From Nitrospirota bacterium (GTDB taxonomy: Bacteria; Nitrospirota; Thermodesulfovibrionia; UBA6902; DSMQ01), in the NCBI GenBank assembly GCA_016208965.1, contig JACQXB010000023.1, positions 31,474 to 95,473 on the forward strand: a stretch of DNA of 64,000 bases. Direction: 5' to 3'. The notes under the pieces were generated by a model. It was not told the DNA's origin, did no database searches, and saw only the letters and a program-made list of their open reading frames with translations. Positions 7,246-15,548 of this stretch are shown here, piece after piece. Made by a program: the position numbers and the translations under genes. Position 1 is the stretch's first letter. Each line of letters begins with the position of its first letter.

Positions 7246-7740
7246 ATGTTCAGATACAAGCCGAGACAAAAGAATTTATTGTATCTGTTCTTAGCTTTTA
7301 TTTTAGCACTGGGCGTTGGCGGATGTTCTGTAAAGCTTATTACAGACCATGATGCGAACACATTTGAGGAAATTTTAAAGGTTTCAAAAAAAGTTGATTG
7401 ATTTTACGGTAACTTACTTGAGACACCAGAAATCGACAGGAAATATTCGAAATACGCCGAACAATACGTTGAGATAGAAACGGACATTAGATCGCTCATA
7501 ACACGCAATCAAGCTAGGCCACTAAATGAAGAATCAATAAAGATTTCAGAAACAATTCTTAAACTTTGGGTTAAATACAAGCAAAAATATCAAAAAGAAG
7601 ATAGCTACTCAAATGGTACAGCAAAACTTGATAGAAATAGATTCGTTAGACTATTCAATGCGGCGGCTGCCGCAGAAGAAGTAAAAAAACTAGAACCAGA
7701 TGATCGTGATGATAAAAAAGATAGTAAAGAAGTTAAGTAA
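7246..7740 (+). pseudogene. lipoprotein gene interrupted by an in-frame TGA
   Basis: A GAAAGGAG ribosome site precedes the ATG at 7246. The signal peptide ends in a lipobox (VGGC, lipid-carrying Cys27). After SVKLITDHDANTFEEILKVS a TGA at 7399-7401 (codon 52) stops the frame. The same frame then stays open for 112 more codons, as FYGNLLETPEIDRKYSKYAE and beyond, to TAA at 7738-7740, with protein-like composition. The TGA probably replaces a Trp codon. It is either a recent pseudogene, a base error or a readthrough site. No family recognised. First gene of a three-gene cassette-like unit. Confidence 0.6.
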
Positions 7741-7774
7741 TTATGAATGAATCGACTTGCAGGAGGTTCCATAA

Positions 7775-8098
7775 ATGGGTTTTGATATTGATAAAACACT
7801 AAATGAAATGGCAAAAGCTATTGGAGCAATTTTTACCGGTGAGTGGCCCAAAGTCAAAGACTGCGTAGAAAATGTGCTCAAGGATGAGAGGAAAGCATTG
7901 GCAGATATTGCGAAAGCTCGATTGTCAGACAATATAAATGATGATGAATTAAAATCTCAGCTTGAAGACGAACAGGCAACATTGGAAGCCGCTCTCTTGG
8001 TTTGCGGACTAAAAGCAAAAGCAATGGTTCAGAAGGCAATAAATGCTGCCCTAAAAGTTTTTGAGGATGCTGTTAAAACGGCTATAAAGGCAATGTAA
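7775..8098 (+). CDS. small all-helical protein of unknown function
   Basis: 107 residues with an ideal AGGAGG site 9 bp before the ATG. There is no signal peptide or membrane segment. The composition (Ala/Lys/Glu/Asp) and the periodicity of FTGEWPKVKDCVENVLKDER and KSQLEDEQATLEAALLVCG predict long amphipathic helices. Two cysteines (about 31 and 78) are present. It lies 34 bp after the lipoprotein gene and before a two-helix membrane protein, and all three share strong Shine-Dalgarno sites and orientation. I recognise no family; probably a cytosolic partner of the membrane genes. Confidence 0.6.
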   Translation: MGFDIDKTLNEMAKAIGAIFTGEWPKVKDCVENVLKDERKALADIAKARLSDNINDDELKSQLEDEQATLEAALLVCGLKAKAMVQKAINAALKVFEDAVKTAIKAM

Positions 8099-8160
8099 CA
8101 TTAGAAGGTCTACATGGCTTTAGACAAACTGTAGCATTAAATTGAAAGGAGGTATATAAA

Positions 8161-8487
8161 ATGGCAATCTTTTTTAAATCAACACCAATAATTAACACAG
8201 CCAAAGATTTATTTGAAGAAGCTCTAAAAACGGATCCTGCCACAATTTCTCAGCCATCTGTTGAGGCAGCTAAAAAGGCAGAGGAAATTGCTCGTTCGGC
8301 GAGGGGTTCTTTTTCTTGGGGGCGACTTGCTGTAGCTATAGTATTACTACTTGGGATATTGATTGCTGCTATCTATACCGCTCAAAACGATAAGTTAGTA
8401 GATTTGTATAAGTTGCTACTACATTCTTTTGAGTTGATCTTAGGAGCGGTTGTAGGTCTTCTCACTGGAGAAGCAATCAGCCGTTAA
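8161..8487 (+). CDS. small two-helix membrane protein of unknown function
   Basis: 108 residues. The GGAGGT site is well placed. The soluble N-terminal half (LFEEALKTDPATISQPSVEA, then AKKAEEIARSARGS) is followed by two hydrophobic helices, about 53-71 (LAVAIVLLLGILIAAIYTA) and about 82-102 (LLLHSFELILGAVVGLLTGE). It ends 36 bp before an attC-like site, consistent with the last gene of an integron cassette. The fold and function are unknown; the set lipoprotein, helical protein and membrane protein suggests an envelope complex. Confidence 0.6.
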   Translation: MAIFFKSTPIINTAKDLFEEALKTDPATISQPSVEAAKKAEEIARSARGSFSWGRLAVAIVLLLGILIAAIYTAQNDKLVDLYKLLLHSFELILGAVVGLLTGEAISR

Positions 8488-8523
8488 AAAAAAGATAAGG
8501 ACAGCGTCATGGAATGTATGAGT

Positions 8524-8583
8524 GCCTAACAAATCACTCAAGACCGACGCGCAAAATCGCGCGTCTTAGTTCGGCCGTTAAAA
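8524..8583 (+). other. attC site (integron recombination site), plus orientation
   Basis: R'' GCCTAAC (8524-8530), then CTCAAG, then the arms GACGCGC/GCGCGTC flanking AAAATC, then CTTAGTT, and GTTAAAA (8577-8583) as R-prime. The order, the 60-bp length, and the TCAAG...CTTAGTT inner boxes with extra-helical mismatches match classical attC sites of chromosomal integrons. It directly follows the three-gene unit 7246-8487. No intI gene is in the window. A covariance-model search would settle it. Confidence 0.65.
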
Positions 8584-8746
8584 TGAATTTATTCAGGAAA
8601 CTGTTCACTCCCAATAAAACAACGTGCAAATTGGGCAAGAAATCTATTATAACTCTTTCCTAAATGTGGGTTGATAATTCTGATATTAAGAATCGGGCGG
8701 TAAATATTCCCACTGCATAATGTAAAGGGGCAATTCTTGATGGGCA

Positions 8747-8941
8747 TTAGTAAATGTGAACCCTGTCTTTTTCAGGGACATAGAAGATTACAGGGTCTTT
8801 TGCTCCTTTTTTCTTTGCTTCCTCAAAGACCTTTGATGGGTATTTGCCAAAGCTTAGGACTCTTTTATCTTTGAATGATTTTGTGGCTACATATTGACCG
8901 CTGTATTTATCCCCATCTTTTACTAAAATGTTTCGTGGCAT
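8747..8941 (-). CDS. DUF5678 family protein
   Basis: 64 residues from the ATG at 8941, selected because GGAGGG lies just upstream on the minus strand and MPRNILVKDGDKYSGQYVAT is the natural opening. The family pattern is small: KYSGQYVATKSF, VLSFGKYPSKVFEEAKKKGA, DPVIFYVPEKDRVHIY. DUF5678 proteins are short, often next to PIN or aspartic-protease-like genes, and of unknown role. It lies 54 bp before trpD's stop on the same strand side but shows no functional link to it. Confidence 0.65.
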   Translation of the reverse strand: MPRNILVKDGDKYSGQYVATKSFKDKRVLSFGKYPSKVFEEAKKKGAKDPVIFYVPEKDRVHIY

Positions 8942-8994
8942 ATAACCCTCCGATCTTAATGCTATTATATCAGAAAATATATAAAATGAGACTT

Positions 8995-10011
8995 TCAATC
9001 CTTTAGTCTATTGGTAAAAACCTTTATCTCTTCTAATTTCTTGTAAGCCTTTCCTGAATCTATTACATTGGATGCCTTGCCTACGGCATCAGAGAAGTTT
9101 TCTGCCACATCTCCTGATATAAGGGCTGCTGCTGTATTGAGTAAGACTATATCCCTCTTGGCTCCCTTCTTGCCATTTAATATATCAAGGGTTATCTTTG
9201 CGTTCTCCTGAGCAACACCTCCAATTAAATCTTCTTTTTTAGCCCTTGTAAGACCTAAATCCTCAGGTGTTATGTAGTAAGTATTAACTCTGCCATTTTT
9301 TAGCTCTGATATCTTTGTTCTTCCTGTAATTGTTATCTCATCAAGTCCGTCCTCGCCATGAACAACAAAAGCGCGTGCTGTACCAAGGTTATTAAGTGCC
9401 TCTGCTATTACCTCTGTGAGATCACCCCTGAAAACACCAAGCACCTGTCTTTTAGCCCCCGCAGGATTTGTAAGAGGCCCAAGCATATTAAATATAGTCC
9501 TTATCCCCATCTCTTTTCTTGGGCCTATGGCATACTTCATTGCTGGATGAAATAGTGGAGCAAATAAGAATCCAAATCCTGTAGCATTAAGGCATTCTTC
9601 AACCTCTTCGGGCCTGAGGTCTATTCTTACACCTAATGCCTCAAGCACATCTGCGCTTCCTGATTGACTTGATACAGAACGGTTTCCGTGCTTGGCTACC
9701 GGGACTCCGCAGGCAGCTACAATTATGGCTGAGGTAGTAGATATATTGAATGTATGAGCCATATCGCCGCCAGTCCCACAGGTATCAACAGTGCGGTCAG
9801 GCGCCTTTATTTTTACTGCCTTTTCACGCATAACCCTTGCTGCGACTGTAATCTCCTCAATGGTCTCGCCTTTTATTCTTATGGCGGTAAGAAAAGACGC
9901 AATCTGGGCATCTGTGGCACTGCCTTCCATTATGTCACGCATTGCCCCAGCCATCTGGTCCTGAGAGAGATTATTGTTGTGCACTAATAAATTAATTGCC
10001 TCTTTAATCAT
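8995..10011 (-). CDS. trpD: anthranilate phosphoribosyltransferase
   Basis: Transfers phosphoribosyl from PRPP to anthranilate, step two of tryptophan synthesis. 338 residues, normal length. The signature loops are intact: TCGTGGDMAHTFNIST (PRPP-binding GTGG), KHGNRSVSSQSGSADVLEAL, GPRKEMGIRTIFNMLGPLTN (NPA follows). It stands apart from other trp genes here. The ATG at 10011 opens with the helical N-terminal domain as in homologues. Confidence 0.95.
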   Translation of the reverse strand: MIKEAINLLVHNNNLSQDQMAGAMRDIMEGSATDAQIASFLTAIRIKGETIEEITVAARVMREKAVKIKAPDRTVDTCGTGGDMAHTFNISTTSAIIVAACGVPVAKHGNRSVSSQSGSADVLEALGVRIDLRPEEVEECLNATGFGFLFAPLFHPAMKYAIGPRKEMGIRTIFNMLGPLTNPAGAKRQVLGVFRGDLTEVIAEALNNLGTARAFVVHGEDGLDEITITGRTKISELKNGRVNTYYITPEDLGLTRAKKEDLIGGVAQENAKITLDILNGKKGAKRDIVLLNTAAALISGDVAENFSDAVGKASNVIDSGKAYKKLEEIKVFTNRLKD

Positions 10012-10085
10012 TAGCTTTTGTCATATTATAGCATCTTCCAGTATTTATTCATGCCAAAATTTTAGCGTCTGTCTTATAATAGTCA

Positions 10086-10345
10086 GATACTTTGCTGGGG
10101 AAGATTGAGAGGAGGGAGAACGATTGGATTAACTCCGTCATAAATCTCCTGCTTAACCTGCAGAAGACCGTGGAAGAAGAGAGCATGGACGCACAACCTG
10201 AGTCCCTGCTTGAGGCGATAGACGCCTTCCCCGGCGCCGTAGTTATCGTTACCCATAGCGAAATGATACTTCATGCCATCGCGACAAGGCTCATTGTCTT
10301 TGACAACGGGAAGGCAACACTTTTTGAAGGCACGTATACAGAACA
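10086..10345 (+). pseudogene. remnant of an ABC-F type ATPase
   Basis: In frame: a coiled segment (WINSVINLLLNLQKTVEEES) and then SLLEAIDAFPGAVVIVTHSE followed by MILHAIATRLIVFDNGKATL and FEGTYTE. The FPGAVVIVTHSE stretch is the D-loop/H-switch region of an ABC ATPase of the ABC-F/Uup type. Walker A, signature and Walker B are absent, and the frame then runs into unrelated repeat-like sequence. It is GC-richer than its surroundings. A dead fragment. Confidence 0.6.
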
Positions 10346-10419
10346 ACGTAAAAGATTTTATCAATATAAATTTCCCTCCCTTTGCCAAAGAGAAGGAAAT
10401 AAATGCGTGCTTTACAAAA

Positions 10420-10662
10420 TTAAGAAACTTTTTGATAACGCCGGGAGCCTTTAGCTATTTTGCCTTCCCTTTTCATCCTGCTTATCAAACTCTCTACAGT
10501 TTCATCTTTAAAAAGCTCTCTCCTAAGTTTTGTATAATCTCCTTCGCCTTTTTCATACTGCAGGAAGAATTTTAAGGCGTCCGCAACTCCAAGATGTTCT
10601 TTTAACACTTTCCATCCGGCTTTTCTCAACTCTACAGGTGTTAATTCTAAAGCTTTCCTCAT
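10420..10662 (-). CDS. small protein paired with a PIN toxin (putative antitoxin)
   Basis: 80 residues, helical and basic: MRKALELTPVELRKAGWKVL, KFFLQYEKGEGDYTKLRREL, ESLISRMKREGKIAKGSRRY. It starts on the stop codon of the PIN-domain gene (TAATG), so it is translated with it. No named family recognised. The tight coupling and size suggest the antitoxin or accessory partner of the PIN protein, although toxin-first order is less usual for VapBC. Confidence 0.5.
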   Translation of the reverse strand: MRKALELTPVELRKAGWKVLKEHLGVADALKFFLQYEKGEGDYTKLRRELFKDETVESLISRMKREGKIAKGSRRYQKVS

Positions 10663-11108
10663 TACTTGAAAACCTCCTCTACTACAAATCTTATTAAGGG
10701 TCTAACCTTAACTTTCAACATTTTCTCTATGGTTTTGCATTTCTTTACCAGAATATCATCACATGTCACAAAAAAGTCAGCTTTTGCATTTTCTGCACAT
10801 GCAATATGTAGTGCATCAATACCCATAATACCAAACTTCTCAATCTCTTTTGCCCTTTTTTCTAAATCCTCATCATAGTCAACATATGTTGAAGATAATT
10901 CCAATAAATCACTGATTATGTCTTTACGGTCTGTATAAGGATTATGGCTGTTTTCATCTTCAAGTGTAAAAGAACTTACGATAGTGATTTCTTTCTTGAT
11001 AGCTTTTGACAGCAGCAATATGAATTCCAATGTCTCTATAACAATTCTTGCCTGCCGCTGCTCATCAAAAGGTCTGTTGTATACACAGAGGTCTAAATAT
11101 AATTTCAC
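10662..11108 (-). CDS. PIN-domain protein (putative VapC-like ribonuclease)
   Basis: 148 residues. Acidic residues expected for a PIN active site are visible: D6 in LYLDLCVYNRPFD, a central Glu in IVIETLEF, ALHIACAENAKADFFVTCDD with the acidic triad near the C-terminus. The N-terminal YLDLCVYNRPFD is typical of a PIN subfamily found with small helical partners. Mg-dependent RNase activity is inferred. Followed, with overlap, by the putative partner at 10420-10662. Confidence 0.7.
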   Translation of the reverse strand: MKLYLDLCVYNRPFDEQRQARIVIETLEFILLLSKAIKKEITIVSSFTLEDENSHNPYTDRKDIISDLLELSSTYVDYDEDLEKRAKEIEKFGIMGIDALHIACAENAKADFFVTCDDILVKKCKTIEKMLKVKVRPLIRFVVEEVFK

Positions 11109-11136
11109 TTTTCAGCTGCCTTTTACAATTGAAATC

Positions 11137-11334
11137 TCAATGTATCTTACTATAAAAGGGTGCATACTCCTGCTCTTTTATAAGATTAGCAGCATAAGGA
11201 TAAAATTTAATATAGGGCTGTCCATGACAAATATTGGGGTCTATTTCTATAGGTTCATTTATTAAATTTACCCTCTTCTCGTAAACGATAAGAAATTTGA
11301 TTTTATTCTTGCACATTCTTTTATAATCTGTCAA
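11137..11334 (-). pseudogene. truncated DUF433-like antitoxin remnant
   Basis: The segment EPIEIDPNICHGQPYIK matches the signature of DUF433 (typically RIxxDPxICxGxPxIxGTRI), an antitoxin family paired with PIN toxins. The expected continuation (GTRIPV and the HTH-like second half) is missing and replaced by an unrelated short tail. It lies 28 bp upstream of the PIN gene, so it may be what remains of that module's original antitoxin, or of another module. Confidence 0.45.
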
Positions 11335-11375
11335 ACGATAAAAAGGGCTTGTACCTCAGGTTGCTAAACTCGCTA

Positions 11376-12140
11376 CTAAGGTAAGAGTTTAACTTGTTTG
11401 AAAACTTTTTTAAAAGAGGAAATCAAGTTTTTTGCTCGGTTATAATACATGGCATGGGAAGGCTTATCTCTGACATTTGATATATCCAGAATTGTCGTGT
11501 TTATTCCAATAGGGCAATTTCCACCTAAGAGAAAAAGATCAACGTCATCCTTAAACTCTTTGATACCTTCAATTGGGTCAATAATAGGTTTATGACCGGA
11601 TCTATTAGCAGAGGTATTTGCAATCGGAAAATCAGCTTCTTCAACAAGAACTTCGGTTACTTTATCCATGCAAACTATAAGTACAGAATCAGAATTAGAA
11701 GTCACAAAATCAGGAATAGCATAATTTCCTTCTCGATTTTTTTTCTTCTTTAAGACAAAACTGAGATAACCAGGCCAAAATTTCTGTGGTAATATTTCAA
11801 ATTTCTTATCAATTACTGCCCACTCTTTCAAACGGTTATATTTAGCAAGCACGGTCAATGCTTTGTCTCGTGACCTATTTTTGACGCGGTATAATCTCTC
11901 CACGGCTTTCTTATCCGTTGCTTTGACAGCTATTCCATATGTGAGTTCAGAGTAATATAAAACGAGACCACCATTGCCCAACACTTTTATAGCTTGTTGC
12001 ACATTTTCTTTTACTGTTGGCCCAAGCAAAATTTTATTAATTAATTGAGGATCATCACGCTTTAAATCTTCCATAAATTTCAGCAATTCTTCTGTTGGTG
12101 GATACAAAAGTTCCTTTTTCCCTCTCATGGTATTAGTCAT
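11376..12140 (-). CDS. divergent YrdC/Sua5-domain protein
   Basis: 254 residues. A 45-residue helical N-terminal extension precedes a YrdC-like fold: VLGNGGLVLYYSELTYGIAV (normally PTDTVYGL), AVERLYRVKNRSRDKALTVL (normally KGRP..PL), FPIANTSANRSGHKPI and LFLLGGNCPIGINTTILDIS. YrdC/Sua5 proteins make threonylcarbamoyl-AMP for tRNA t6A. The altered substrate loops and extension make this a probable paralogue with another substrate rather than TsaC. It follows, 49 bp downstream, a truncated aconitase-family gene; a link is possible but unproven. Confidence 0.65.
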   Translation of the reverse strand: MTNTMRGKKELLYPPTEELLKFMEDLKRDDPQLINKILLGPTVKENVQQAIKVLGNGGLVLYYSELTYGIAVKATDKKAVERLYRVKNRSRDKALTVLAKYNRLKEWAVIDKKFEILPQKFWPGYLSFVLKKKKNREGNYAIPDFVTSNSDSVLIVCMDKVTEVLVEEADFPIANTSANRSGHKPIIDPIEGIKEFKDDVDLFLLGGNCPIGINTTILDISNVRDKPSHAMYYNRAKNLISSFKKVFKQVKLLP

Positions 12141-12189
12141 TAATTCCTCTCCAAAAGAAAATATATTTAATTACCAAAACTAATATGTC

Positions 12190-12598
12190 CTAATCCAAAT
12201 ACTTCCGTGGATCGGTGACTTTCCCTTCAATTGCAGATACTGCTACAGAGGCCGGAGAGGCCAAAATTACTTTTGCATTCAGGCCTCCCATTCTTCCTAA
12301 AAAATTTCTATTATTTGAACTGATAAGTGTGTCATTATCTGCTACTAAGCCACCGTTTATCCCCGAACATAATCCACATGCAGGGTGTATGATAATTGCT
12401 CCAGCCTCTGCAAGAGTCGCTATAATACCTTTTTGAATTGCCTCAAGATATACTTTTCTTGACGCTGGTGTTACAATAAATTCTACACGATCATTGACTT
12501 TTCGATTTTTTAATATAGAGGCGGCAACCTGCAAATCTTCTAAACGGCCATTAGTACACGAGCCAAGAAACGCTTTTCGTATTTCTTTGCCTTCTACT
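12190..12598 (-). pseudogene. C-terminal fragment of an aconitase-family dehydratase (LeuC-like)
   Basis: From about 12598 the minus strand reads GKEIRKAFLGSCTNGRLEDL and continues to PACGLCSGINGGLVADNDTL and KVTDPRKYLD. GSCTNGR and the Cys pair in ACGLC are iron-sulfur ligands of the aconitase/isopropylmalate dehydratase large subunit. About 300 N-terminal residues, including the first Fe-S cysteine, are missing. The break is exactly where a CACGTATT word repeat and a GGTGTC/GACACC palindrome begin (12601-12646). No small subunit is nearby. Confidence 0.7.
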
Positions 12599-12600
12599 CA

Positions 12601-12795
12601 GGTGTCTCTATTTACTCCTCACGTATTCACGTATTCCAGGGACACCATACTTAATTCTATTGTCATTCTTTTTGGTTCATGCTTCAGGTGACATCAGACT
12701 CTGGCTCTTTTTTGAGACTTACTTTAAACTTTGCCGCTAAAGCATTCTTGTTTTTTTTATACAAGAAGAAAATAGATAAATATCTCCCTGCATCA
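12601..12795. repeat. repeat-filled spacer at the leuC-like breakpoint
   Basis: GGTGTC (12601-12606) pairs with GACACC (12641-12646). Between them are CACGTATT words, and CCATACTTAATTC follows. No ORF is supported to 12795. Confidence 0.4.
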
Positions 12796-14283
12796 TTATT
12801 CCATCTTTTTTTCTATGAACGCATCCCTCAATAGTTTGCTCTGTCTCTCAAAAGCCTGTCTCGGATTTTTAGGGTCTTTCATAAGGGAAATTTCCTGAGT
12901 GATGAGCCTTGCAAGGTTAAGCACATGGGTATCTACTTTTGCAGATTCTCTTTTGTAAAGGGGATGGTCTTTGTTTATGTAGATTGTTGTCTCTTCAGAA
13001 AAGACCTCAGGACCGTCTTCTCCAAAGCTGTCTACACAGCAAGAAACACCTATCTCCCCAAACTTTATTCTCTTTATTACAGCATTTGGTGTTAACTGCT
13101 TTACTTTTGGTTTTTTCTTTTTCTTGGTTTTTTCTGCCTTTACGATTTTTTCAGACATTTCGGGATGAACTGTCTCTGTTATCCCCCCCTTTGATGTTGT
13201 TGTTGCTGCTCCTCCGATGCCTTTTGTCTCCTCTCCTATCGGCAACGCTCCGAAAGGGGATAAATCAGGGTTTGAAGCTAATGACTTATATATCCTCTGA
13301 AGCGCCTCTTTTAAGGCACGGCTGACTTTCCTGCCTTCTTTTTTGCCGGTAAGTCTTTGAAGAACAGTTTTTACATCTGCCATAACCTTTTCCATAACTT
13401 TCTGGAATGATTCGTATTCAGGAGAATCTTTTATAAAACCTGTTCTGTCGCTTGTAATCGGTAAAAAGTCTGCGTTTACCTCTCCTCTTATCCTTATCAT
13501 TACCCTTCCCCATGTCTCCATGCCAAAAAGTTCGCGTTTTACAGTTACCTGTTTTACCTTAACCTCTATTCCAACGTCCTTAGTCGTTGAGGCGGTATCG
13601 GGGAGTACTACTATCTCCCCTGTAACGGGACCAAAACTTGTTCCTTCAATAAATGGAATTCTATGTCCTGTAAGACTTCTTGGGGTAATGGTATGACTAT
13701 TAATCCTCACCCTGAAATGAGGCGCCTTTAAAGGTGTCCCTTCAATTATTTTTGCCTCTATATCCTTTGGATCAAACCTCCTGCTTAATCCTATAAGTAT
13801 GACAGTTGTCCCGCTTTCCTTACGGAAATCAGGCGGTAATATTTCAAGGGGAAGATGCCAAATGTCTCTGGTTTTTCCCCATTCCTCTTTGTCAAAAATT
13901 ACCCTTGCTGCAAAATCATTGTTTTTTGTTATTACCTCAAATCGTTTGCACGCTGAGAGACTTGCGAACTTTCCAATGCCAAACTGTCCGATTCTGTCCC
14001 TGCCGTAAACCGGAGATTTCGGGGCATAGAGTTTCTGCTGAGAGCCTATATTAAAATATTGCTTGAGACCGTCTCTATCCATGCCCGTCCCGTTATCCCT
14101 GATTTCAATTATATCATCGGTAACAATAACCTCAACAACCGTTGCATCTGCATCATAGCCGTTATTTACAAGCTCTCTTATAAATTCAATGCTCTCTGTA
14201 TAAAGCCTCTCCCCAATAGTGATGATGTGGCTTTTATCAATAGTTACCAGGATGTATTCGCTGCCTTGATGTCCTTCAGTCAT
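12796..14283 (-). CDS. Hsp90-fold (GHKL/HATPase) ATP-binding protein
   Basis: 495 residues. The N-terminal Bergerat fold is complete: IEFIRELVNNGYDADATVVE (N box, about 33-52), IEIRDNGTGMD (G1, about 62-72), GRDRIGQFGIGKFASLSACK (G2, about 93-112) and SGTTVILIGL. A second beta-rich transducer-like domain follows, then a Lys-rich linker with KTKKKKKPKVKQL and a C-terminal IYINKDHPLYKRES segment. It resembles MORC/Hsp90-like ATPases rather than a sensor kinase (no His-kinase box). It is monocistronic in an accessory stretch, so a defence or repair role is conceivable but not shown. Confidence 0.75.
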   Translation of the reverse strand: MTEGHQGSEYILVTIDKSHIITIGERLYTESIEFIRELVNNGYDADATVVEVIVTDDIIEIRDNGTGMDRDGLKQYFNIGSQQKLYAPKSPVYGRDRIGQFGIGKFASLSACKRFEVITKNNDFAARVIFDKEEWGKTRDIWHLPLEILPPDFRKESGTTVILIGLSRRFDPKDIEAKIIEGTPLKAPHFRVRINSHTITPRSLTGHRIPFIEGTSFGPVTGEIVVLPDTASTTKDVGIEVKVKQVTVKRELFGMETWGRVMIRIRGEVNADFLPITSDRTGFIKDSPEYESFQKVMEKVMADVKTVLQRLTGKKEGRKVSRALKEALQRIYKSLASNPDLSPFGALPIGEETKGIGGAATTTSKGGITETVHPEMSEKIVKAEKTKKKKKPKVKQLTPNAVIKRIKFGEIGVSCCVDSFGEDGPEVFSEETTIYINKDHPLYKRESAKVDTHVLNLARLITQEISLMKDPKNPRQAFERQSKLLRDAFIEKKME

Positions 14284-14451
14284 TTTTGTATTCTCATCCT
14301 ACCACAATTAAATGACAATTAAAAGGTCCTAATCGATTGAAATTTCTCTATACCATCCATGAGTTCGGCATAAATATCTTCAACCTCTCCCGGAAAGTTT
14401 CACCTGCAGATTGACACCGCTGTTTTAGATGTGATAGGCTTTTTATAAGCT

Positions 14452-15546
14452 ATGGATAAATCAGCAATCATAAAAAAGGCACAGAAGTATACTGCACAGG
14501 GTGATATAGACAAAGCCATCGCTGAATGGCAAAAACTCCTTGCGGATGATAAAGACGGCAATATCCATAATGTAATAGGTGATTTATATCTAAAAAAAAG
14601 AGATAAAGAAAACGCCATTGAGGCCTTTAAGAAGGCTGCCGACTTCTTCAGAAAAGATGGTTTTTATCTAAAGGCTATTGCTATATATAAAAAAATCCTC
14701 AATATAGATCCATCAGATATATTAAGCCTTATTGCCCTGGGAGAGCTTAACGCAGAAAAGGGCTTAATAGGAACTGCTAATGAGTATTTCCTCGCTGCAG
14801 CAGAGATATTTACAAAAGAAGGCTCCATAGAAAAGGTATTGGATATATATAAAAAGATGCTCAGTTTTTCCCCATCTGATATACCCTTAAAGATAAAGGA
14901 ATATAAAAAACTTCTTGGCAGTATATATCTCAAAGGGGGGATAAAGGATAAGGCATGGGAATGGTTGTCGACTTTTATAGAGGAGTTAATCCTTTTAAAA
15001 AAGTGGGATGAGGCACTTGAACTCCTCGGGAATTTTAGTGGTTTCAATCCAATAGAAGTTAAGAGACATATTATAAGTATCTATAATGGAAAAGGTGATA
15101 ACGATAGGGTAATAAAGGAAATGCTTGATCTTGCAGGGCTATACGAAGGCAATGGTCTCTTAAAAGAAGCCCTTCAGTTATACGAAGATCTTCTGGAGTT
15201 GGCTCCTTCTCTGAAATCAGCAAGAGAAAAAATCAGTGAACTTAGAAAAACCATTGGAGAGGAGATAATGCCTCCTGAGGTGAAGCCTGTTATTATTAAA
15301 GAGAGCAGGATACCATTAGAAGAATCTATCCCCCCCCATGCTACCCCCAACGCCTTAAAAGAAGGTCTGGAAGAAGCAGAGTTTTATATTCAACAGGACC
15401 TTAAAGATGAAGCTATAAACATCTACGAGGGGCTGCTATCTACCTTTCCTGATGACAAAGAGATAGCAGAGAGGCTCCGTTTACTTAAATATTCTGAAGG
15501 AAAGAAGCATGTTAAAACCAAAAAAGACAGGGTGTCGTATATATAA
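14452..15546 (+). CDS. tetratricopeptide-repeat protein
   Basis: 364 residues with about six or more TPR units, the clearest being KYTAQGDIDKAIAEWQKLLA, GDLYLKKRDKENAIEAFKKA, FYLKAIAIYKKILNIDPSDI, GTANEYFLAAAEIFTKEG and GLLKEALQLYEDLLELAPSL. A proline-rich linker (about 278-302) precedes a final TPR (AEFYIQQDLKDEAINIYEGL). No signal peptide, so cytoplasmic. Probably a scaffold. The ExeA-type ATPase gene follows on the same strand after a 240-bp inserted repeat; a pilus or secretion link is possible. Confidence 0.8.
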   Translation: MDKSAIIKKAQKYTAQGDIDKAIAEWQKLLADDKDGNIHNVIGDLYLKKRDKENAIEAFKKAADFFRKDGFYLKAIAIYKKILNIDPSDILSLIALGELNAEKGLIGTANEYFLAAAEIFTKEGSIEKVLDIYKKMLSFSPSDIPLKIKEYKKLLGSIYLKGGIKDKAWEWLSTFIEELILLKKWDEALELLGNFSGFNPIEVKRHIISIYNGKGDNDRVIKEMLDLAGLYEGNGLLKEALQLYEDLLELAPSLKSAREKISELRKTIGEEIMPPEVKPVIIKESRIPLEESIPPHATPNALKEGLEEAEFYIQQDLKDEAINIYEGLLSTFPDDKEIAERLRLLKYSEGKKHVKTKKDRVSYI

Positions 15547-15548
15547 AC

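Noticed and set aside
14290..14400. A minus-strand peptide (FPGEVEDIYAELMDGIEKFQ) ahead of the GHKL gene
   Set aside because: Only about 25 codons are open, with no start; too short to name even as a remnant.
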